A DNA stretch of 64,000 bases from Staphylococcus argenteus (GCF_000236925.1 NC_016941.1:310001-374000), one strand, 5' to 3'. Counted from the stretch's first letter, positions 44,566 through 54,444 are shown. A program made the numbers and translations. Notes: generated by a model from the sequence alone, not told the origin.

Positions 44566-44880
44566 TATTGCTATTGTATGTATAGTGAATCGTTGAAGGT
44601 GTTTGTTTAATCTTGAAAAGGTGACCATAGTATTTGGTAAGGATTGAACATATGAATGTAAATTATTGCATTTAACTATTCAAAATATGATATTTATCTG
44701 GTTTTTGTTTCTGAATGATTGGGTATTTGAAAATAGATGAGTTTAATATTTTAAGGAATATAATAATTTTTACTTTTACAATTCATATAGAATATTAAGT
44801 AATATAAGTCTATTGAGATATACAAAAATTTAATGACTGTTATAATGGACAATCTATAGAGACAAAGAGGAGATTATATC
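44566..44880. other. Intergenic stretch before the SDR gene
   Basis: No gene and no clear terminator after lplA2. An extended -10 element TGTTATAAT (44838-44846) lies 35 nt before the SDR start and is the likely promoter. AGAGGAGATTATATC is its ribosome binding site. Confidence 0.6.
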
Positions 44881-45906
44881 ATGAATAATAAAGTGTTGGT
44901 AACAGGTGGTACTGGTTTTGTTGGTATGCGTATTATTTCGCGATTATTAGAACAAGGTTATGATGTGCAAACGACGATACGTGATTTAAGTAAAGCTGAT
45001 AAAGTAATTAAAACGATGCAAGACAATGGTGTTTCAACAGATAAACTTGCATTTGTTGAAGCGGATTTATCACAAGATGAACATTGGGATGAAGCAATGA
45101 AAGGTTGCAAGTATGTTTTGAGTGTGGCATCTCCGGTGTTTTTCGGTAAAACAGACGATGCAGAAGTGATGGCGAAGCCTGCCATTGAAGGTATACAACG
45201 TATATTGAGAGCGGCGCAACATGCGGGTGTTAAACGTGTGGTAATGACTGCAAACTTTGGTGCAGTTGGTTTTAGTAATAAAGATAAAAATTCAATCACA
45301 AACGAAAGTAATTGGACAAATCAAGATGAACCAGGCTTATCAGTATATGAAAAATCAAAATTGTTAGCTGAAAAGGCGGCATGGAATTTTGTTGAGAATG
45401 AAAATACTACAGTAGAATTTGCTACAATAAATCCAGTTGCTATTTATGGTCCATCATTAGATTCACATGTTTCAGGAAGTTTCCATTTGTTAGAAAACTT
45501 ATTAAATGGTTCGATGAAACGTGTACCGCAAATTCCATTAAATGTTGTTGATGTTAGAGATGTAGCTGAACTACACATTTTGGCAATGACAAATGAACAG
45601 GCTAATGGTAAAAGATTTATTGCTACGGCTGATGGACAAATTAATTTGTTGGAAATTGCAAAATTAATTAAAGAAAAACGACCTGAAATAGCTCAAAAAG
45701 TTTCTGTTAAAAAATTACCAGACTTTATTTTGAGTCTAGGTTCTAAATTTAATCATCAAGCTAAAGAAGGTAAACTTTTATTAGACATGAATCGAAATGT
45801 GAGTAACGAACGTGCAAAAACATTACTTGGGTGGGAACCGATTGCCACTCAAGAAGAAGCTATTTTAGCTGCTGTAGATAGTATGGCTAAATATCATTTA
45901 ATATAA
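44881..45906 (+). CDS. NAD(P)-dependent extended SDR, dihydroflavonol reductase-like
   Basis: A 341-residue extended short-chain dehydrogenase. The Rossmann motif is VTGGTGFVGMRI at the N-terminus; the Tyr-Lys pair is in SVYEKSKLLAEKAAW; and the downstream block INPVAIYGPSL is typical of dihydroflavonol-4-reductase/methylglyoxal reductase-like SDRs. It is monocistronic with its own promoter and a bidirectional terminator. Substrate unknown, probably a carbonyl compound. Confidence 0.87.
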   Translation: MNNKVLVTGGTGFVGMRIISRLLEQGYDVQTTIRDLSKADKVIKTMQDNGVSTDKLAFVEADLSQDEHWDEAMKGCKYVLSVASPVFFGKTDDAEVMAKPAIEGIQRILRAAQHAGVKRVVMTANFGAVGFSNKDKNSITNESNWTNQDEPGLSVYEKSKLLAEKAAWNFVENENTTVEFATINPVAIYGPSLDSHVSGSFHLLENLLNGSMKRVPQIPLNVVDVRDVAELHILAMTNEQANGKRFIATADGQINLLEIAKLIKEKRPEIAQKVSVKKLPDFILSLGSKFNHQAKEGKLLLDMNRNVSNERAKTLLGWEPIATQEEAILAAVDSMAKYHLI

Positions 45907-45910
45907 TATA

Positions 45911-45984
45911 AAACACCGTCCAAAAATAAGTGGCTTGCCTTTGATAGAAGGAAAGTACACGTTACTTGTGACGGTGTTTTTGTT
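45911..45984. terminator. Bidirectional terminator between the SDR gene and ulaA
   Basis: AAACACCGTC (45911-45920) pairs perfectly with GACGGTGTTT (45970-45979), followed by TTTG on the plus strand and by A/T-rich sequence on the minus strand. Confidence 0.85.
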
Positions 45985-45990
45985 TGTATA

Positions 45991-47337
45991 TTATTGTTGT
46001 GCTTTTTGACGGCCTTTTAATAAAATCGCTGTAGCTCCAACGATGATAATAAATAGAACAGCACCAAATAATCCCATATATTTTACTGCGTTACCAAATA
46101 CAATGCCGACAGCTAAAAAGTCTGTATCGGAGAATGTTGTTGCGGCACCACCTAATTCACCTAAAAATGGTAAGAATAATAATGGCAAGAATGTAATCAA
46201 GATACCATTAAGAGCAGCGCCTGCAACAGCACCTTTAATACCACCTCTTGCGTTACCGAAGACTGCGGCAGTTGCACCTAAGAAGAAGTGGGCCACAACG
46301 CCTGGTAAAATAACGACGCCACCAAATAAGAATAGGATAAACATACCAATGACACCTGTAATAAAGCTGACAAAGAACCCAATTAAGACAGCGTTCTGTG
46401 CATAAGGAAACACAATAGGGCAGTCTAATGCAGGCTTAGAATTTGGTACAAGTTTTTCAGAGATACCTTTAAATGCTGGAACGATTTCAGCTAAGATTAA
46501 CCGCACACCTGTTAAAATGATAAATACACCAGCGGCAAATGTTACACCTTGAATTAATGAGAAAACAATAAAGTTTTGTCCATTGCTAATTGATTGATGT
46601 ACATAACTGACACCTGCAAATAAACAAGCAATGAAATAGAGTAATGCCATTGTAATAGAAATACTAATTGTACTTTCTCTTAAAAAACTTAATCCTTTAG
46701 GGAATTTAATATCTTCTGTTGATTTAGATTTCCCTTTGAATAATTGACCTACGGCACCTGCAGCAAAGTAGCTGATTGAACCGAAATGCCCTAATGCCAC
46801 TTGATCATTGCCAGTAATTTTACGCATCGTAGGTTGGAGTAATGCAGGTAAGACTGCCATGATTAAGCCTAATACGAGTGCGCCGATAACAATCGTTAGC
46901 CATCCCTTAATATGACTCACTGTTAAAATAATTGCTAAAAATGCTGCCATGTAAAATGTATGGTGTCCTGTTAAAAAGATATATTTTAAGTTAGTAAAAC
47001 GTGCAATTAAGATATTCACTATCATGCCACAGACCATAATAAGTGCGGCTGTTGTTCCGAAATCTTTTAAGGCAAGGGAAACAATAGCTTCATTATTTGG
47101 AACAATGCCTTGAACACCGAAAGCGTGCTGGAATATTTTTCCAAAAGGTTCAAGTGAGCGAACAACTACGTCGGCACCGGCACTTAAAATTAAGAATCCC
47201 AATATTGTTTTAATGGTACCTGAAGTAATTGTAGCGGCAGGTTTTTTCTGAACAATTAAACCGATAAAAGCAATAAGGGCAACAAGAATTGCTGGTTGAC
47301 TTAAAATATCGACAATGAAATTAAGGATTGATTGCAT
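45991..47337 (-). CDS. ulaA: PTS ascorbate-type transporter subunit IIC (UlaA/SgaT)
   Basis: A 448-residue membrane subunit of an Ula-type PTS with about eleven helices. The blocks GHHTFYMAAFLA, FGSISYFAAGAVGQL and CPIVFPYAQNAVLIGF are typical of UlaA. It lies 14 nt after the IIB gene in the operon regulator-IIA-IIB-IIC. The family transports L-ascorbate; no ascorbate catabolic genes (ulaD-F) are adjacent, so the substrate may differ. ATG 47337 follows AAAGGAGGTTAGAC. Confidence 0.9.
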   Translation of the reverse strand: MQSILNFIVDILSQPAILVALIAFIGLIVQKKPAATITSGTIKTILGFLILSAGADVVVRSLEPFGKIFQHAFGVQGIVPNNEAIVSLALKDFGTTAALIMVCGMIVNILIARFTNLKYIFLTGHHTFYMAAFLAIILTVSHIKGWLTIVIGALVLGLIMAVLPALLQPTMRKITGNDQVALGHFGSISYFAAGAVGQLFKGKSKSTEDIKFPKGLSFLRESTISISITMALLYFIACLFAGVSYVHQSISNGQNFIVFSLIQGVTFAAGVFIILTGVRLILAEIVPAFKGISEKLVPNSKPALDCPIVFPYAQNAVLIGFFVSFITGVIGMFILFLFGGVVILPGVVAHFFLGATAAVFGNARGGIKGAVAGAALNGILITFLPLLFLPFLGELGGAATTFSDTDFLAVGIVFGNAVKYMGLFGAVLFIIIVGATAILLKGRQKAQQ

Positions 47338-47351
47338 AAGTCTAACCTCCT

Positions 47352-47636
47352 TTAAATAATGTTAAGTTGTTGTAATTTTTCTTCAAGCTTTTGCTGCAAT
47401 TCTGCTTTGTCTAAAATGTTATCAAGGATTAAGACTTCCCCTAGACGTTCGGCATTTTCAGCTAAATCTCTACCGCAAATAAATAAGTCTGCCATTTCTG
47501 GACTAGCCGTCATAATGTCACTGTGCTCAACCTCTATATCAGATGGTGCATTAAGTTGTCTAAGTGCTTCTTGTGTATTCATTTCTACCATAAAACTACT
47601 ACCTAAGCCGTGGCCACATACTACTAAAATTTTCAT
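47352..47636 (-). CDS. ulaB: PTS subunit IIB, lactose/ascorbate type
   Basis: A 94-residue cytoplasmic EIIB with the P-loop VVCGHGLGSSFMVEM; Cys7 or so is the phospho-acceptor. The ATG at 47636 is chosen because AAGGAG is 10 nt upstream; an earlier ATG (47645) would leave only one base of spacing and overlap the IIA stop. It passes phosphate from the IIA protein upstream to the sugar taken up by IIC. Confidence 0.9.
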   Translation of the reverse strand: MKILVVCGHGLGSSFMVEMNTQEALRQLNAPSDIEVEHSDIMTASPEMADLFICGRDLAENAERLGEVLILDNILDKAELQQKLEEKLQQLNII

Positions 47637-47637
47637 A

Positions 47638-48081
47638 TTAATCATGCTCCTTTAAAATAGTTGTAATTTCTTGTACATTCTTTGCATTTAATAATTGCTG
47701 GACTATTTGATTATCGCCCAATATTGTTGCTAAATTTTGCAATATAGATAAGTGTGAATGATTGTCGATGGCACTTAATACGAATATGAGAGATGCGTAA
47801 TGATCTTCATCGCAAAATGCCACGTGTTGATTCAACTTTAATAGACTTAATCCAACTTGATGCACGTTATTATTGGGACGTGCATGTGCAATTGCAATTT
47901 CAGGTGCGATAACGATGTATGGTCCTAGTTCATTTACACTTTCAATCATTGCTTCAACATAACCTTGTTCAATAACTTGTTCTTGTAATAAAGGTTGAGA
48001 AGCAATAGTAATGGCTTCATTCCAATTATTGACTTGTTCTTTTACAATTATGCGTTTTGTGGACAAAATATCTAATGCCAC
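47638..48081 (-). CDS. PTS subunit IIA, mannitol/fructose-ascorbate type
   Basis: A 147-residue EIIA_2 domain protein. The phospho-acceptor His lies in APEIAIAHARPNNNV (about residue 66). The stop codon overlaps the region of the IIB start and the start lies 4 nt after the regulator gene, so the four genes form one tightly packed operon. It receives phosphate from HPr. Confidence 0.9.
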   Translation of the reverse strand: MALDILSTKRIIVKEQVNNWNEAITIASQPLLQEQVIEQGYVEAMIESVNELGPYIVIAPEIAIAHARPNNNVHQVGLSLLKLNQHVAFCDEDHYASLIFVLSAIDNHSHLSILQNLATILGDNQIVQQLLNAKNVQEITTILKEHD

Positions 48082-48085
48082 GATG

Positions 48086-50041
48086 TTAAACCTCCTTTGA
48101 CTTAGTTACAGCGATGTGTTGCTTAATTTTACAAATTTTCCCATCTAAGAAATCTTGACGCGATAAGTCGTTGCTTAATAGTTCACTTAGTTGTCCTAGT
48201 GCTTTTAAATGTGCATTGGGATGATCCGTTGCCAATGTAATCACAAGGTATACGGGATCGTTAGCTTTACTACCAAATTCAACACCTTCAGTAAAATAAG
48301 TTAATGAAAAACCGACACCATTGTGTACATAATCAGTTCCAGCGTGAATTAGAGAAATGTGTGGACTAATCACCATATATGATCCAAATTGCTCGAATTG
48401 ATTTAAAATTGCTTCTATATAATTAGGTCCAACAATATCATCTTTAATTAAAGGTTGTACTGATACAGTAACTGCTTCATTAATTGATAGAGATTGTGTG
48501 TTTTTATTAATACGGTGTTCAGGTAATAAATCAGCTAATGACTCGCCGTCATTTACCATTTTTATCACACGCTTTTCTCTAGCATCATTTATGATTTGAT
48601 TTAATTTTTGACGTGATTGCCCATTGATGAATGGGTCGACGTTTATAACTGGTACTACTGAAATATCACACGGTACGGTTGAAATCACGTAGTCGATGTT
48701 ATTTTGAATTAACTGCTTTTCATCTAACTGATAGATAGAATAAGCGTCCCAAATATTAAATTCAGGATAAAGATGATTTAATTTGGATTTTAAAAGTTGA
48801 GATGTGCCAATACCTGATCCACAAAGTAAGACAACTTTAATCATTACTTGTTTATTTGTTGCGCCGCGTTCCATACTTGATGCAAAGTGAATTGCAATAA
48901 ATGTTAATTCATCTTCATTGAAACTAATAGCTGTATCTTTTTCTATCGTACTAATATGTTTGCTAATTGCATCGACAACTTGAGGGTAGCGTTTATGCAC
49001 TTCTTGTTTTAACGGATTAGCTTGTATCATATCGTATTTAATTCGGTGTATAGCCGGCTTTATATGTGTAAGTAAACTAGTATGCAGTTTATGGTCATTT
49101 GACATGTCAATTCCTAATTCTTGGCTAACACAAGTGATGAATTCTTGGATGTTTTCTGATAAAACATGTTGTTCATTTATATTGGTAGTTATAGTACAAT
49201 CAGTCATTTTTGAACCAAGTAAATGTAACGTGATGAAGATAATTTCAGATTCTGGAAATTTGACATTACAACTGTTTTCCAAGTTTTCTTTAATTTTTGA
49301 AGCTATAGCATACTGTTTAGTATGGCGCCATTTATCAATTTCTTTTGTAGGTATATCGAATGAAAAATTTTCGTTTAGTCGCTGGATCGCAATGAGTATA
49401 TGATAAATTAAGCCGTCAATGGCCGACTGAACCAGGTGATAATTTTCACGATTTAATGTAGTAATTATAGCTTGTCTTACAATTGCAATAGATTGCGAAT
49501 TGAAAATATCTGCTTCGATAAATGGCGCTGCTTGTTTCATGTATTGACGAATAAAATGAGCATAAGCTTTCCGATATTGATCTTCTTCACCAATAATAAT
49601 AAATCCCTTATTATGAATATAATTTAGCTTCAAATGATAATGTGCTAATCGTTTTTGAATAATTTTAATGTCATCAGCAATGGTACGACGAGAAACATTG
49701 ACGTCGTGGGCAAGCTGTTTTGTTGAAATTGGCTCAGTTGTTTCGAATAATTTTAAAGCAATATGAGTCAGTCGTTCATCTTTTGAAAAGTGAATTTGAT
49801 TTGTTATGCGTTGTTCTAACTCATTTAAAAGTGTTGTCTCATTAGTTATTATTTTAATGCCAGCTGCTTTATTGCGAATGACTTGATATTGGTATGTTTC
49901 TGCATATTGTTCGATGTACGATATATCATATTGAATGGTACGTGGCGTTACACCGAGTTGGTCAGCAATACTGTTGATTGGGATAAACGTTTGTTCTTGA
50001 ACTAAAAGATACAAAATTTCAATTTGTCTATGACTTAGCAA
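48086..50041 (-). CDS. PRD-containing transcriptional activator (MtlR/LicR/UlaR-like)
   Basis: A 651-residue regulator built of an HTH_11 domain (residues 1-60), a second Mga-like HTH (about 85-145), two PTS-regulation domains (about 180-290 and 300-400), an EIIB-like domain (VVLLCGSGIGTSQLL, about 410-500) and a C-terminal EIIA-like domain (about 505-645, with SLIHAG). Phosphorylation at PRD histidines and at the EII-like domains would couple operon expression to sugar flux. It is the first gene of the PTS operon and probably controls it. A near-perfect cre lies 23 nt upstream. Confidence 0.92.
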   Translation of the reverse strand: MLSHRQIEILYLLVQEQTFIPINSIADQLGVTPRTIQYDISYIEQYAETYQYQVIRNKAAGIKIITNETTLLNELEQRITNQIHFSKDERLTHIALKLFETTEPISTKQLAHDVNVSRRTIADDIKIIQKRLAHYHLKLNYIHNKGFIIIGEEDQYRKAYAHFIRQYMKQAAPFIEADIFNSQSIAIVRQAIITTLNRENYHLVQSAIDGLIYHILIAIQRLNENFSFDIPTKEIDKWRHTKQYAIASKIKENLENSCNVKFPESEIIFITLHLLGSKMTDCTITTNINEQHVLSENIQEFITCVSQELGIDMSNDHKLHTSLLTHIKPAIHRIKYDMIQANPLKQEVHKRYPQVVDAISKHISTIEKDTAISFNEDELTFIAIHFASSMERGATNKQVMIKVVLLCGSGIGTSQLLKSKLNHLYPEFNIWDAYSIYQLDEKQLIQNNIDYVISTVPCDISVVPVINVDPFINGQSRQKLNQIINDAREKRVIKMVNDGESLADLLPEHRINKNTQSLSINEAVTVSVQPLIKDDIVGPNYIEAILNQFEQFGSYMVISPHISLIHAGTDYVHNGVGFSLTYFTEGVEFGSKANDPVYLVITLATDHPNAHLKALGQLSELLSNDLSRQDFLDGKICKIKQHIAVTKSKEV

Positions 50042-50063
50042 CGTAATTTCCTCCTATGTATAA

Positions 50064-50079
50064 TTGTAAGCGATTACTT
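50064..50079 (-). promoter_or_regulatory. Probable cre upstream of the PTS operon
   Basis: TTGTAAGCGATTACTT matches the cre consensus WTGNAARCGNWWWCAW except for T in place of A at position 15. It lies 23 nt before the regulator start, compatible with roadblock or promoter repression by CcpA. Confidence 0.65.
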
Positions 50080-50188
50080 AATTGTGTAGATATGCAATCT
50101 CTTTCATATTTTAATCCGAAAAATTGCATATCAAAATGTTAAAATACTAGATTTTATGAAAACTTTTAAAATAAATTCTCAAATTTTG

Positions 50189-50217
50189 TTGACTATTAGA
50201 AATCATGGTTGTATATT
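50189..50217 (+). promoter_or_regulatory. mepR promoter
   Basis: TTGACT (50189-50194), 17-nt spacer, TATATT (50212-50217), directly followed by the palindrome at 50220. Confidence 0.75.
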
Positions 50218-50219
50218 TA

Positions 50220-50233
50220 GTTAGACATCTAAC
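50220..50233. promoter_or_regulatory. MepR operator at mepR
   Basis: GTTAGACATCTAAC is an inverted repeat (GTTAGA/TCTAAC) at the expected transcription start of mepR, matching the known MepR recognition core GTTAG. It would allow autorepression. Confidence 0.85.
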
Positions 50234-50251
50234 GAAATGGTGGTGCAATTC

Positions 50252-50671
50252 ATGGAGTACACTTATTCTTATTTATTTCGAATGATAAGTCACGAAATGA
50301 AACAAAAAGCAGATCAAAGACTTGAGCAATTTGATATAACGAATGAACAAGGCCACACTTTAGGTTATCTTTATGCGCATCAGCAAGACGGACTTACGCA
50401 AAATGATATTGCTAAAGCATTGCAACGAACAGGAGCGACCGTAAGCAATTTACTAAAGAACCTTGAAAGAAAAAAACTTATTTATCGTTACGTTGATGCT
50501 CAAGATACGCGAAGAAAGAATATTGGACTGACAACTTCTGGTATTAAGCTTGTAGAAGCATTTACTTCGATATTTGATGAAATGGAACAAACGCTTGTAT
50601 CACAGTTTTCTAAAGAAGAAAACGAACGCATAAAAGAAAATCTAACTAAAATGTTATCTAGTTTAAAATAA
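50252..50671 (+). CDS. mepR: MepR, MarR-family repressor of mepRAB
   Basis: A 139-residue MarR-type winged-helix repressor that senses cationic biocides and dyes and de-represses the MepA pump. The wHTH is visible as GLTQNDIAKALQRTGATVSNLLKNLERKKLIYR followed by the wing DAQDTRRKNIGLT. ATG 50252 gives the known length; the upstream in-frame ATG at 50237 adds five residues and has no ribosome binding site. Operators lie in front of both mepR and mepA. Confidence 0.96.
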   Translation: MEYTYSYLFRMISHEMKQKADQRLEQFDITNEQGHTLGYLYAHQQDGLTQNDIAKALQRTGATVSNLLKNLERKKLIYRYVDAQDTRRKNIGLTTSGIKLVEAFTSIFDEMEQTLVSQFSKEENERIKENLTKMLSSLK

Positions 50672-50710
50672 ATGATAAACGTGACTGGTAAAAAAACAGT
50701 CGCTTTATCT

Positions 50711-50740
50711 TTGACAGTATAGTTAGATATCTAATTATTA
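50711..50740 (+). promoter_or_regulatory. mepA promoter with MepR operator
   Basis: TTGACA (50711-50716) is followed by the operator palindrome GTTAGATATCTAAT (50722-50735) and a weak -10 (TTATTA, 50735-50740). The operator fills the spacer, so bound MepR would block RNA polymerase. Confidence 0.82.
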
Positions 50741-50778
50741 GTGAGCTAATTATTTAAAAGGACAAGGAGTATTGAACA

Positions 50779-52134
50779 ATGAAAGACGAACAATTATATT
50801 ATTTTGAGAAATCACCAGTTTTTAAAGCAATGATGCATTTCTCATTACCAATGATGATAGGAACTTTATTAAGTGTTGTTTATGGGATTTTAAACATTTA
50901 CTTTATAGGATTTATAGGAGATAGCCATATGATTTCTGCTATTTCACTTACACTGCCGATATTTGCCATCTTAATGGGTCTAGGTAATTTATTTGGTATT
51001 GGTGGCGGCACGTACATTTCACGTTTATTAGGCGCTAAAGATTATAGTAAAAGTAAGTTTGTAAGTAGCTTTTCGATTTATGGTGGTATTGTATTAGGAA
51101 TTATAGTTATTTTAGCTACAATTCCATTTAGTGATCAAATTGCGATGATTTTAGGAGCAAAAGGCGAAACATTAGCATTAACAAGTAATTATTTGAAAGT
51201 AATGTTTTTAAGTGCACCGTTTGTTATTTTATTCTTTATTTTAGAACAATTTGCGCGTGCAATTGGTGCACCAATTATATCTATGATTGGTATGTTAGCT
51301 AGTGTAGGATTAAATATTATATTAGATCCAATTTTAATTTTTGGTTTTGATTTAAATGTTGTTGGTGCAGCTTTGGGTACTGCTATCAGTAATGTTGCAG
51401 CGGCTATTTTCTTTATTGTTTACTTTATGAAAAATAGTGATGTTGTATCTGTGAATTTTAAATTTGCGAAACCTAATAAAGAAATGCTTTCAGAAATCTT
51501 CAAAATTGGTGTTCCAGCATTTTTAATGAGTATATTAATGGGATTCACAGGTTTAGTATTAAATTTATTCTTGGCACATTATGGTAACTTTGCAATTGCA
51601 AGTTATGGTATCTCATTTAGACTCGTTCAATTCCCTGAACTTATTATCATGGGATTATGTGAAGGTGTTGTACCTTTAATTGCATATAACTTTATGGCAA
51701 ACAAAGGTCGTATGAAAGATGTCATTAAAGTAGTTATTATGTCAATTGGTGTTATTTTTGCTGTTTGTATGATTGCTGTATTTACAATTGGACATCATAT
51801 GGTAGGTTTATTTACTACTGATCAACAAATTGTTGAGATGGCTACATTCATTTTAAAAGTTACAATGACATCATTACTTTTAAATGGTATAGGCTTCTTA
51901 TTCACTGGTATGCTTCAAGCGACTGGTCAAGGTCGTGGAGCTACAATTATGGCTATTTTACAAGGTGCAATTATCATTCCAGTATTGTTTATCATGAATG
52001 GTTTGTTCGGATTAACTGGTGTAATTTGGTCATTGCTAATTGCTGAGTCACTTTGTGCATTTGCTGCAATGTTAATTGTTTATTTATTACGTAATCGTTT
52101 AACTGTTGATACATCTGAATTAATAGAAGGTTAA
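50779..52134 (+). CDS. mepA: MepA, MATE-family multidrug efflux pump
   Basis: A 451-residue MATE transporter with twelve predicted helices in two repeats. Conserved blocks include [31 protein letters not shown] and [16 protein letters not shown]. It exports cationic dyes, biocides such as quaternary ammonium compounds, and fluoroquinolones by cation antiport. ATG 50779 follows ACAAGGAG. Expression is controlled by MepR bound at 50722. Confidence 0.96.
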   Translation: MKDEQLYYFEKSPVFKAMMHFSLPMMIGTLLSVVYGILNIYFIGFIGDSHMISAISLTLPIFAILMGLGNLFGIGGGTYISRLLGAKDYSKSKFVSSFSIYGGIVLGIIVILATIPFSDQIAMILGAKGETLALTSNYLKVMFLSAPFVILFFILEQFARAIGAPIISMIGMLASVGLNIILDPILIFGFDLNVVGAALGTAISNVAAAIFFIVYFMKNSDVVSVNFKFAKPNKEMLSEIFKIGVPAFLMSILMGFTGLVLNLFLAHYGNFAIASYGISFRLVQFPELIIMGLCEGVVPLIAYNFMANKGRMKDVIKVVIMSIGVIFAVCMIAVFTIGHHMVGLFTTDQQIVEMATFILKVTMTSLLLNGIGFLFTGMLQATGQGRGATIMAILQGAIIIPVLFIMNGLFGLTGVIWSLLIAESLCAFAAMLIVYLLRNRLTVDTSELIEG

Positions 52135-52236
52135 TCTCTTAATACACTTCCAATTTGGTATATTGCCATTGGGAGTGTTTTATTATTAAAATATAAGGAC
52201 ACGTTACGATAATAAGATATTAAACGGGGTTAATTA

Positions 52237-52677
52237 ATGTATAAATCAATAGAGATATTAGAAAAAGTTTTAAATGTGGAAATGAATGTCATAGACATCG
52301 TTGAAGAAAAATATAATAAAGAATATGAAGCATTAACATTTAATTATAAAGGAACGGTATACAAAAATAGATTAGCAAAGAAAACGCCGAATAAATCAGG
52401 ATATTTCGTGACATGTTGGACTAAAGACGAAGATAATTATAATCGACCATACAAAATAGATGAATTTGCAGATTGCCTGATTGTCGCTGTTATCGATGGT
52501 GAATTAAATGGCTACTTTCTATTTCCTAAAGAAGTATTGGTTGAAAAAGGTATTTTAGCTTCATCTAGGCATAAAGGGAAAATGGCTTTTAGAGTTTATC
52601 CTATATGGTGCAATGATTTGAACAAAACGGCACAACGTTCACAAAAATGGCAATGCAATTATTTTTTTGAATGTTAA
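52237..52677 (+). CDS. mepB: MepB family protein
   Basis: A 146-residue soluble protein, third gene of mepRAB, 102 nt downstream of mepA. It contains conserved aromatic/basic blocks (GYFVTCWTKDEDNYNRPYK, FRVYPIWC) of the MepB family, which has a nuclease-like/AbaSI-type fold but no established role in resistance. ATG 52237 lacks a strong ribosome binding site (GGGGTTAATT). A long hairpin terminator follows. Confidence 0.9.
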   Translation: MYKSIEILEKVLNVEMNVIDIVEEKYNKEYEALTFNYKGTVYKNRLAKKTPNKSGYFVTCWTKDEDNYNRPYKIDEFADCLIVAVIDGELNGYFLFPKEVLVEKGILASSRHKGKMAFRVYPIWCNDLNKTAQRSQKWQCNYFFEC

Positions 52678-52678
52678 T

Positions 52679-52780
52679 AAAGTCATATGGTATTACTGAA
52701 GTCTAGGACATAAATGATATTTTTACAAAATTTATTTCTATCCGACTTCATTCGGTAATGTGAACCATATGACTTTATTT
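52679..52780. terminator. Bidirectional terminator between mepB and glpT
   Basis: AAAGTCATATGG (52679-52690) pairs perfectly with CCATATGACTTT (52765-52776), with additional inner pairing, followed by ATTTT. Confidence 0.85.
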
Positions 52781-52789
52781 TAATTAGTT

Positions 52790-54148
52790 TTAATGATGCA
52801 CGGTTTCTTGACCGACTTTATTCCAAGTTAGGATAAAGCTTAACATTGCAAATACACTAATCGCTGTTAATAGTATAAAACCAATGTCCCAACCGAATTT
52901 ATCTACTACGGCACCTAGGACTATGTTAGCCATAACAGCACCAAATAGATATCCGAATAAGCCTGTTAATCCTGCAGCTGTTCCTGCAGCTTTTTTAGGA
53001 ACATAGTCTAGAGCTTGTAAACCAATTAACATAACTGGTCCATATATTAAGAATCCAATGGCAATTAATGAAACATTATCTAACCAAGCATTGCCTGGTG
53101 GGTTTAACCAATAAATTAATACAAACACTGTAACTCCTAGCATAAAGAAGAAACCTGCTGGTCCACGGCGGCCTTTGAATAATTTATCAGAAATATATCC
53201 ACATAATAATGTACCTGGGATACCAGCCCATTCATAAAGGAAGTACGCCCATCCTGATGCTTTTAAGTCAAAGTGTTTTTCTTCGCTTAAATATACAGGT
53301 GCCCAATCAAGTACACCATAACGCACGAAATAAACGAAGATATTCGCGAATGCAATAGCCCATACCCACTTATTGTTTAGTACATATTTAAATAAAATTT
53401 CTTTTGTTGTTAATTCTGTTTCTAGCGTCTTTTTATCGCTTGTTGCAAAGTCATTTTTATAAACTTCAATTGGAGGTAAACCTTGAGACTGTGGTGTATC
53501 TCTAATCAGCATGTATGAAATTGCAGCTATGATAAGTGCTAAAAGTGCAGGATAAATAAATACACCTTCAAAGCCTTTTAAATAACCGAAATTGATGAAT
53601 GCAGTTGTTGTGATACCCCAAGCAGCAATTGGTGCCATAATACCGCCACCAACATTATGTGCAACATTCCAAAGGGCAGTCTTACTTCCACGTTCACTAA
53701 CACTAAACCAGTGAACGAGCACACGGCCTGATGGTGGCCATCCCATACCTTGGAACCATCCATTTAAAAATAATAGGATAAACATAATGCCTATACCTGA
53801 TGTGAAAAACGGTACAAATCCCATTAATAAATTGACGATAGCTGTCAGAGCTAACCCAAGAACTAAGAAAATTCGCGCATTACTCCGATCACTCACAGTA
53901 CCCATAAAGAATTTACTGAATCCATATGCGATGGAAACAGCAGATAATGCAAATCCAAGTTCTGCTTTTGTAAAGCCTTGCTCTTGTAATGCTGGCATGG
54001 CAAGTGAAAAGTTTTTACGTAACAGATAGTATCCAGCATAACCGATGAATATACCAAGGAATACTTGGAGACGTAATCGTTTATAGGTATCATCTACCTG
54101 ATTTTCTGGCAAAGGCTTAATATGCTTTGCAGGTTTAAGAAAATTCAT
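52790..54148 (-). CDS. glpT: GlpT, glycerol-3-phosphate:phosphate antiporter
   Basis: A 452-residue MFS organophosphate:phosphate antiporter with twelve helices. The family block GYAGYYLLRKNFSLAMPALQ and the signature GWFQGMGWPPSGRVLVHWFS are both intact. It imports glycerol 3-phosphate and is the main fosfomycin entry route in S. aureus; no disrupting change is visible. ATG 54148 follows TAAGGAGGATTT. A probable cre lies 61-76 nt upstream. Confidence 0.96.
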   Translation of the reverse strand: MNFLKPAKHIKPLPENQVDDTYKRLRLQVFLGIFIGYAGYYLLRKNFSLAMPALQEQGFTKAELGFALSAVSIAYGFSKFFMGTVSDRSNARIFLVLGLALTAIVNLLMGFVPFFTSGIGIMFILLFLNGWFQGMGWPPSGRVLVHWFSVSERGSKTALWNVAHNVGGGIMAPIAAWGITTTAFINFGYLKGFEGVFIYPALLALIIAAISYMLIRDTPQSQGLPPIEVYKNDFATSDKKTLETELTTKEILFKYVLNNKWVWAIAFANIFVYFVRYGVLDWAPVYLSEEKHFDLKASGWAYFLYEWAGIPGTLLCGYISDKLFKGRRGPAGFFFMLGVTVFVLIYWLNPPGNAWLDNVSLIAIGFLIYGPVMLIGLQALDYVPKKAAGTAAGLTGLFGYLFGAVMANIVLGAVVDKFGWDIGFILLTAISVFAMLSFILTWNKVGQETVHH

Positions 54149-54208
54149 AAAATCCTCCTTAATATGTATTTATATGCATTTTGTGAGATAAATTAATAGT
54201 AGACATGT

Positions 54209-54224
54209 ATGAAAGCGTTGTCAA
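54209..54224 (-). promoter_or_regulatory. Probable cre upstream of glpT
   Basis: ATGAAAGCGTTGTCAA fits WTGNAARCGNWWWCAW with one deviation (G at position 12). It lies 61 nt from the glpT start; glycerol phosphate uptake genes are common CcpA targets. Confidence 0.65.
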
Positions 54225-54429
54225 CATACTTTTTAAAATAGCGAAGAATAAGTGAAATATAGCTGTGAATAAATTTTAAAATATAATTTGTTGTCTGACT
54301 TAAAGTTATAATTATGCAATTATTTTGAAAGATTACTTAAATATGTTCTGCGATGAGGAAAGTAAAATAGTAGTTTGAAGATGTATTAATGAGGTAAATA
54401 GCAAAAAACTATCTTTTATATGCACGTTG

Positions 54430-54444
54430 GTATAAAATTTATAC
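54430..54444. promoter_or_regulatory. Candidate QsrR operator
   Basis: GTATAAAATTTATAC is an exact match to the palindrome GTATA-N5-TATAC recalled for the quinone-sensing repressor QsrR. It lies 17 nt upstream of the dioxygenase ATG, just before the ribosome binding site. qsrR itself is not in this window. Confidence 0.75.
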
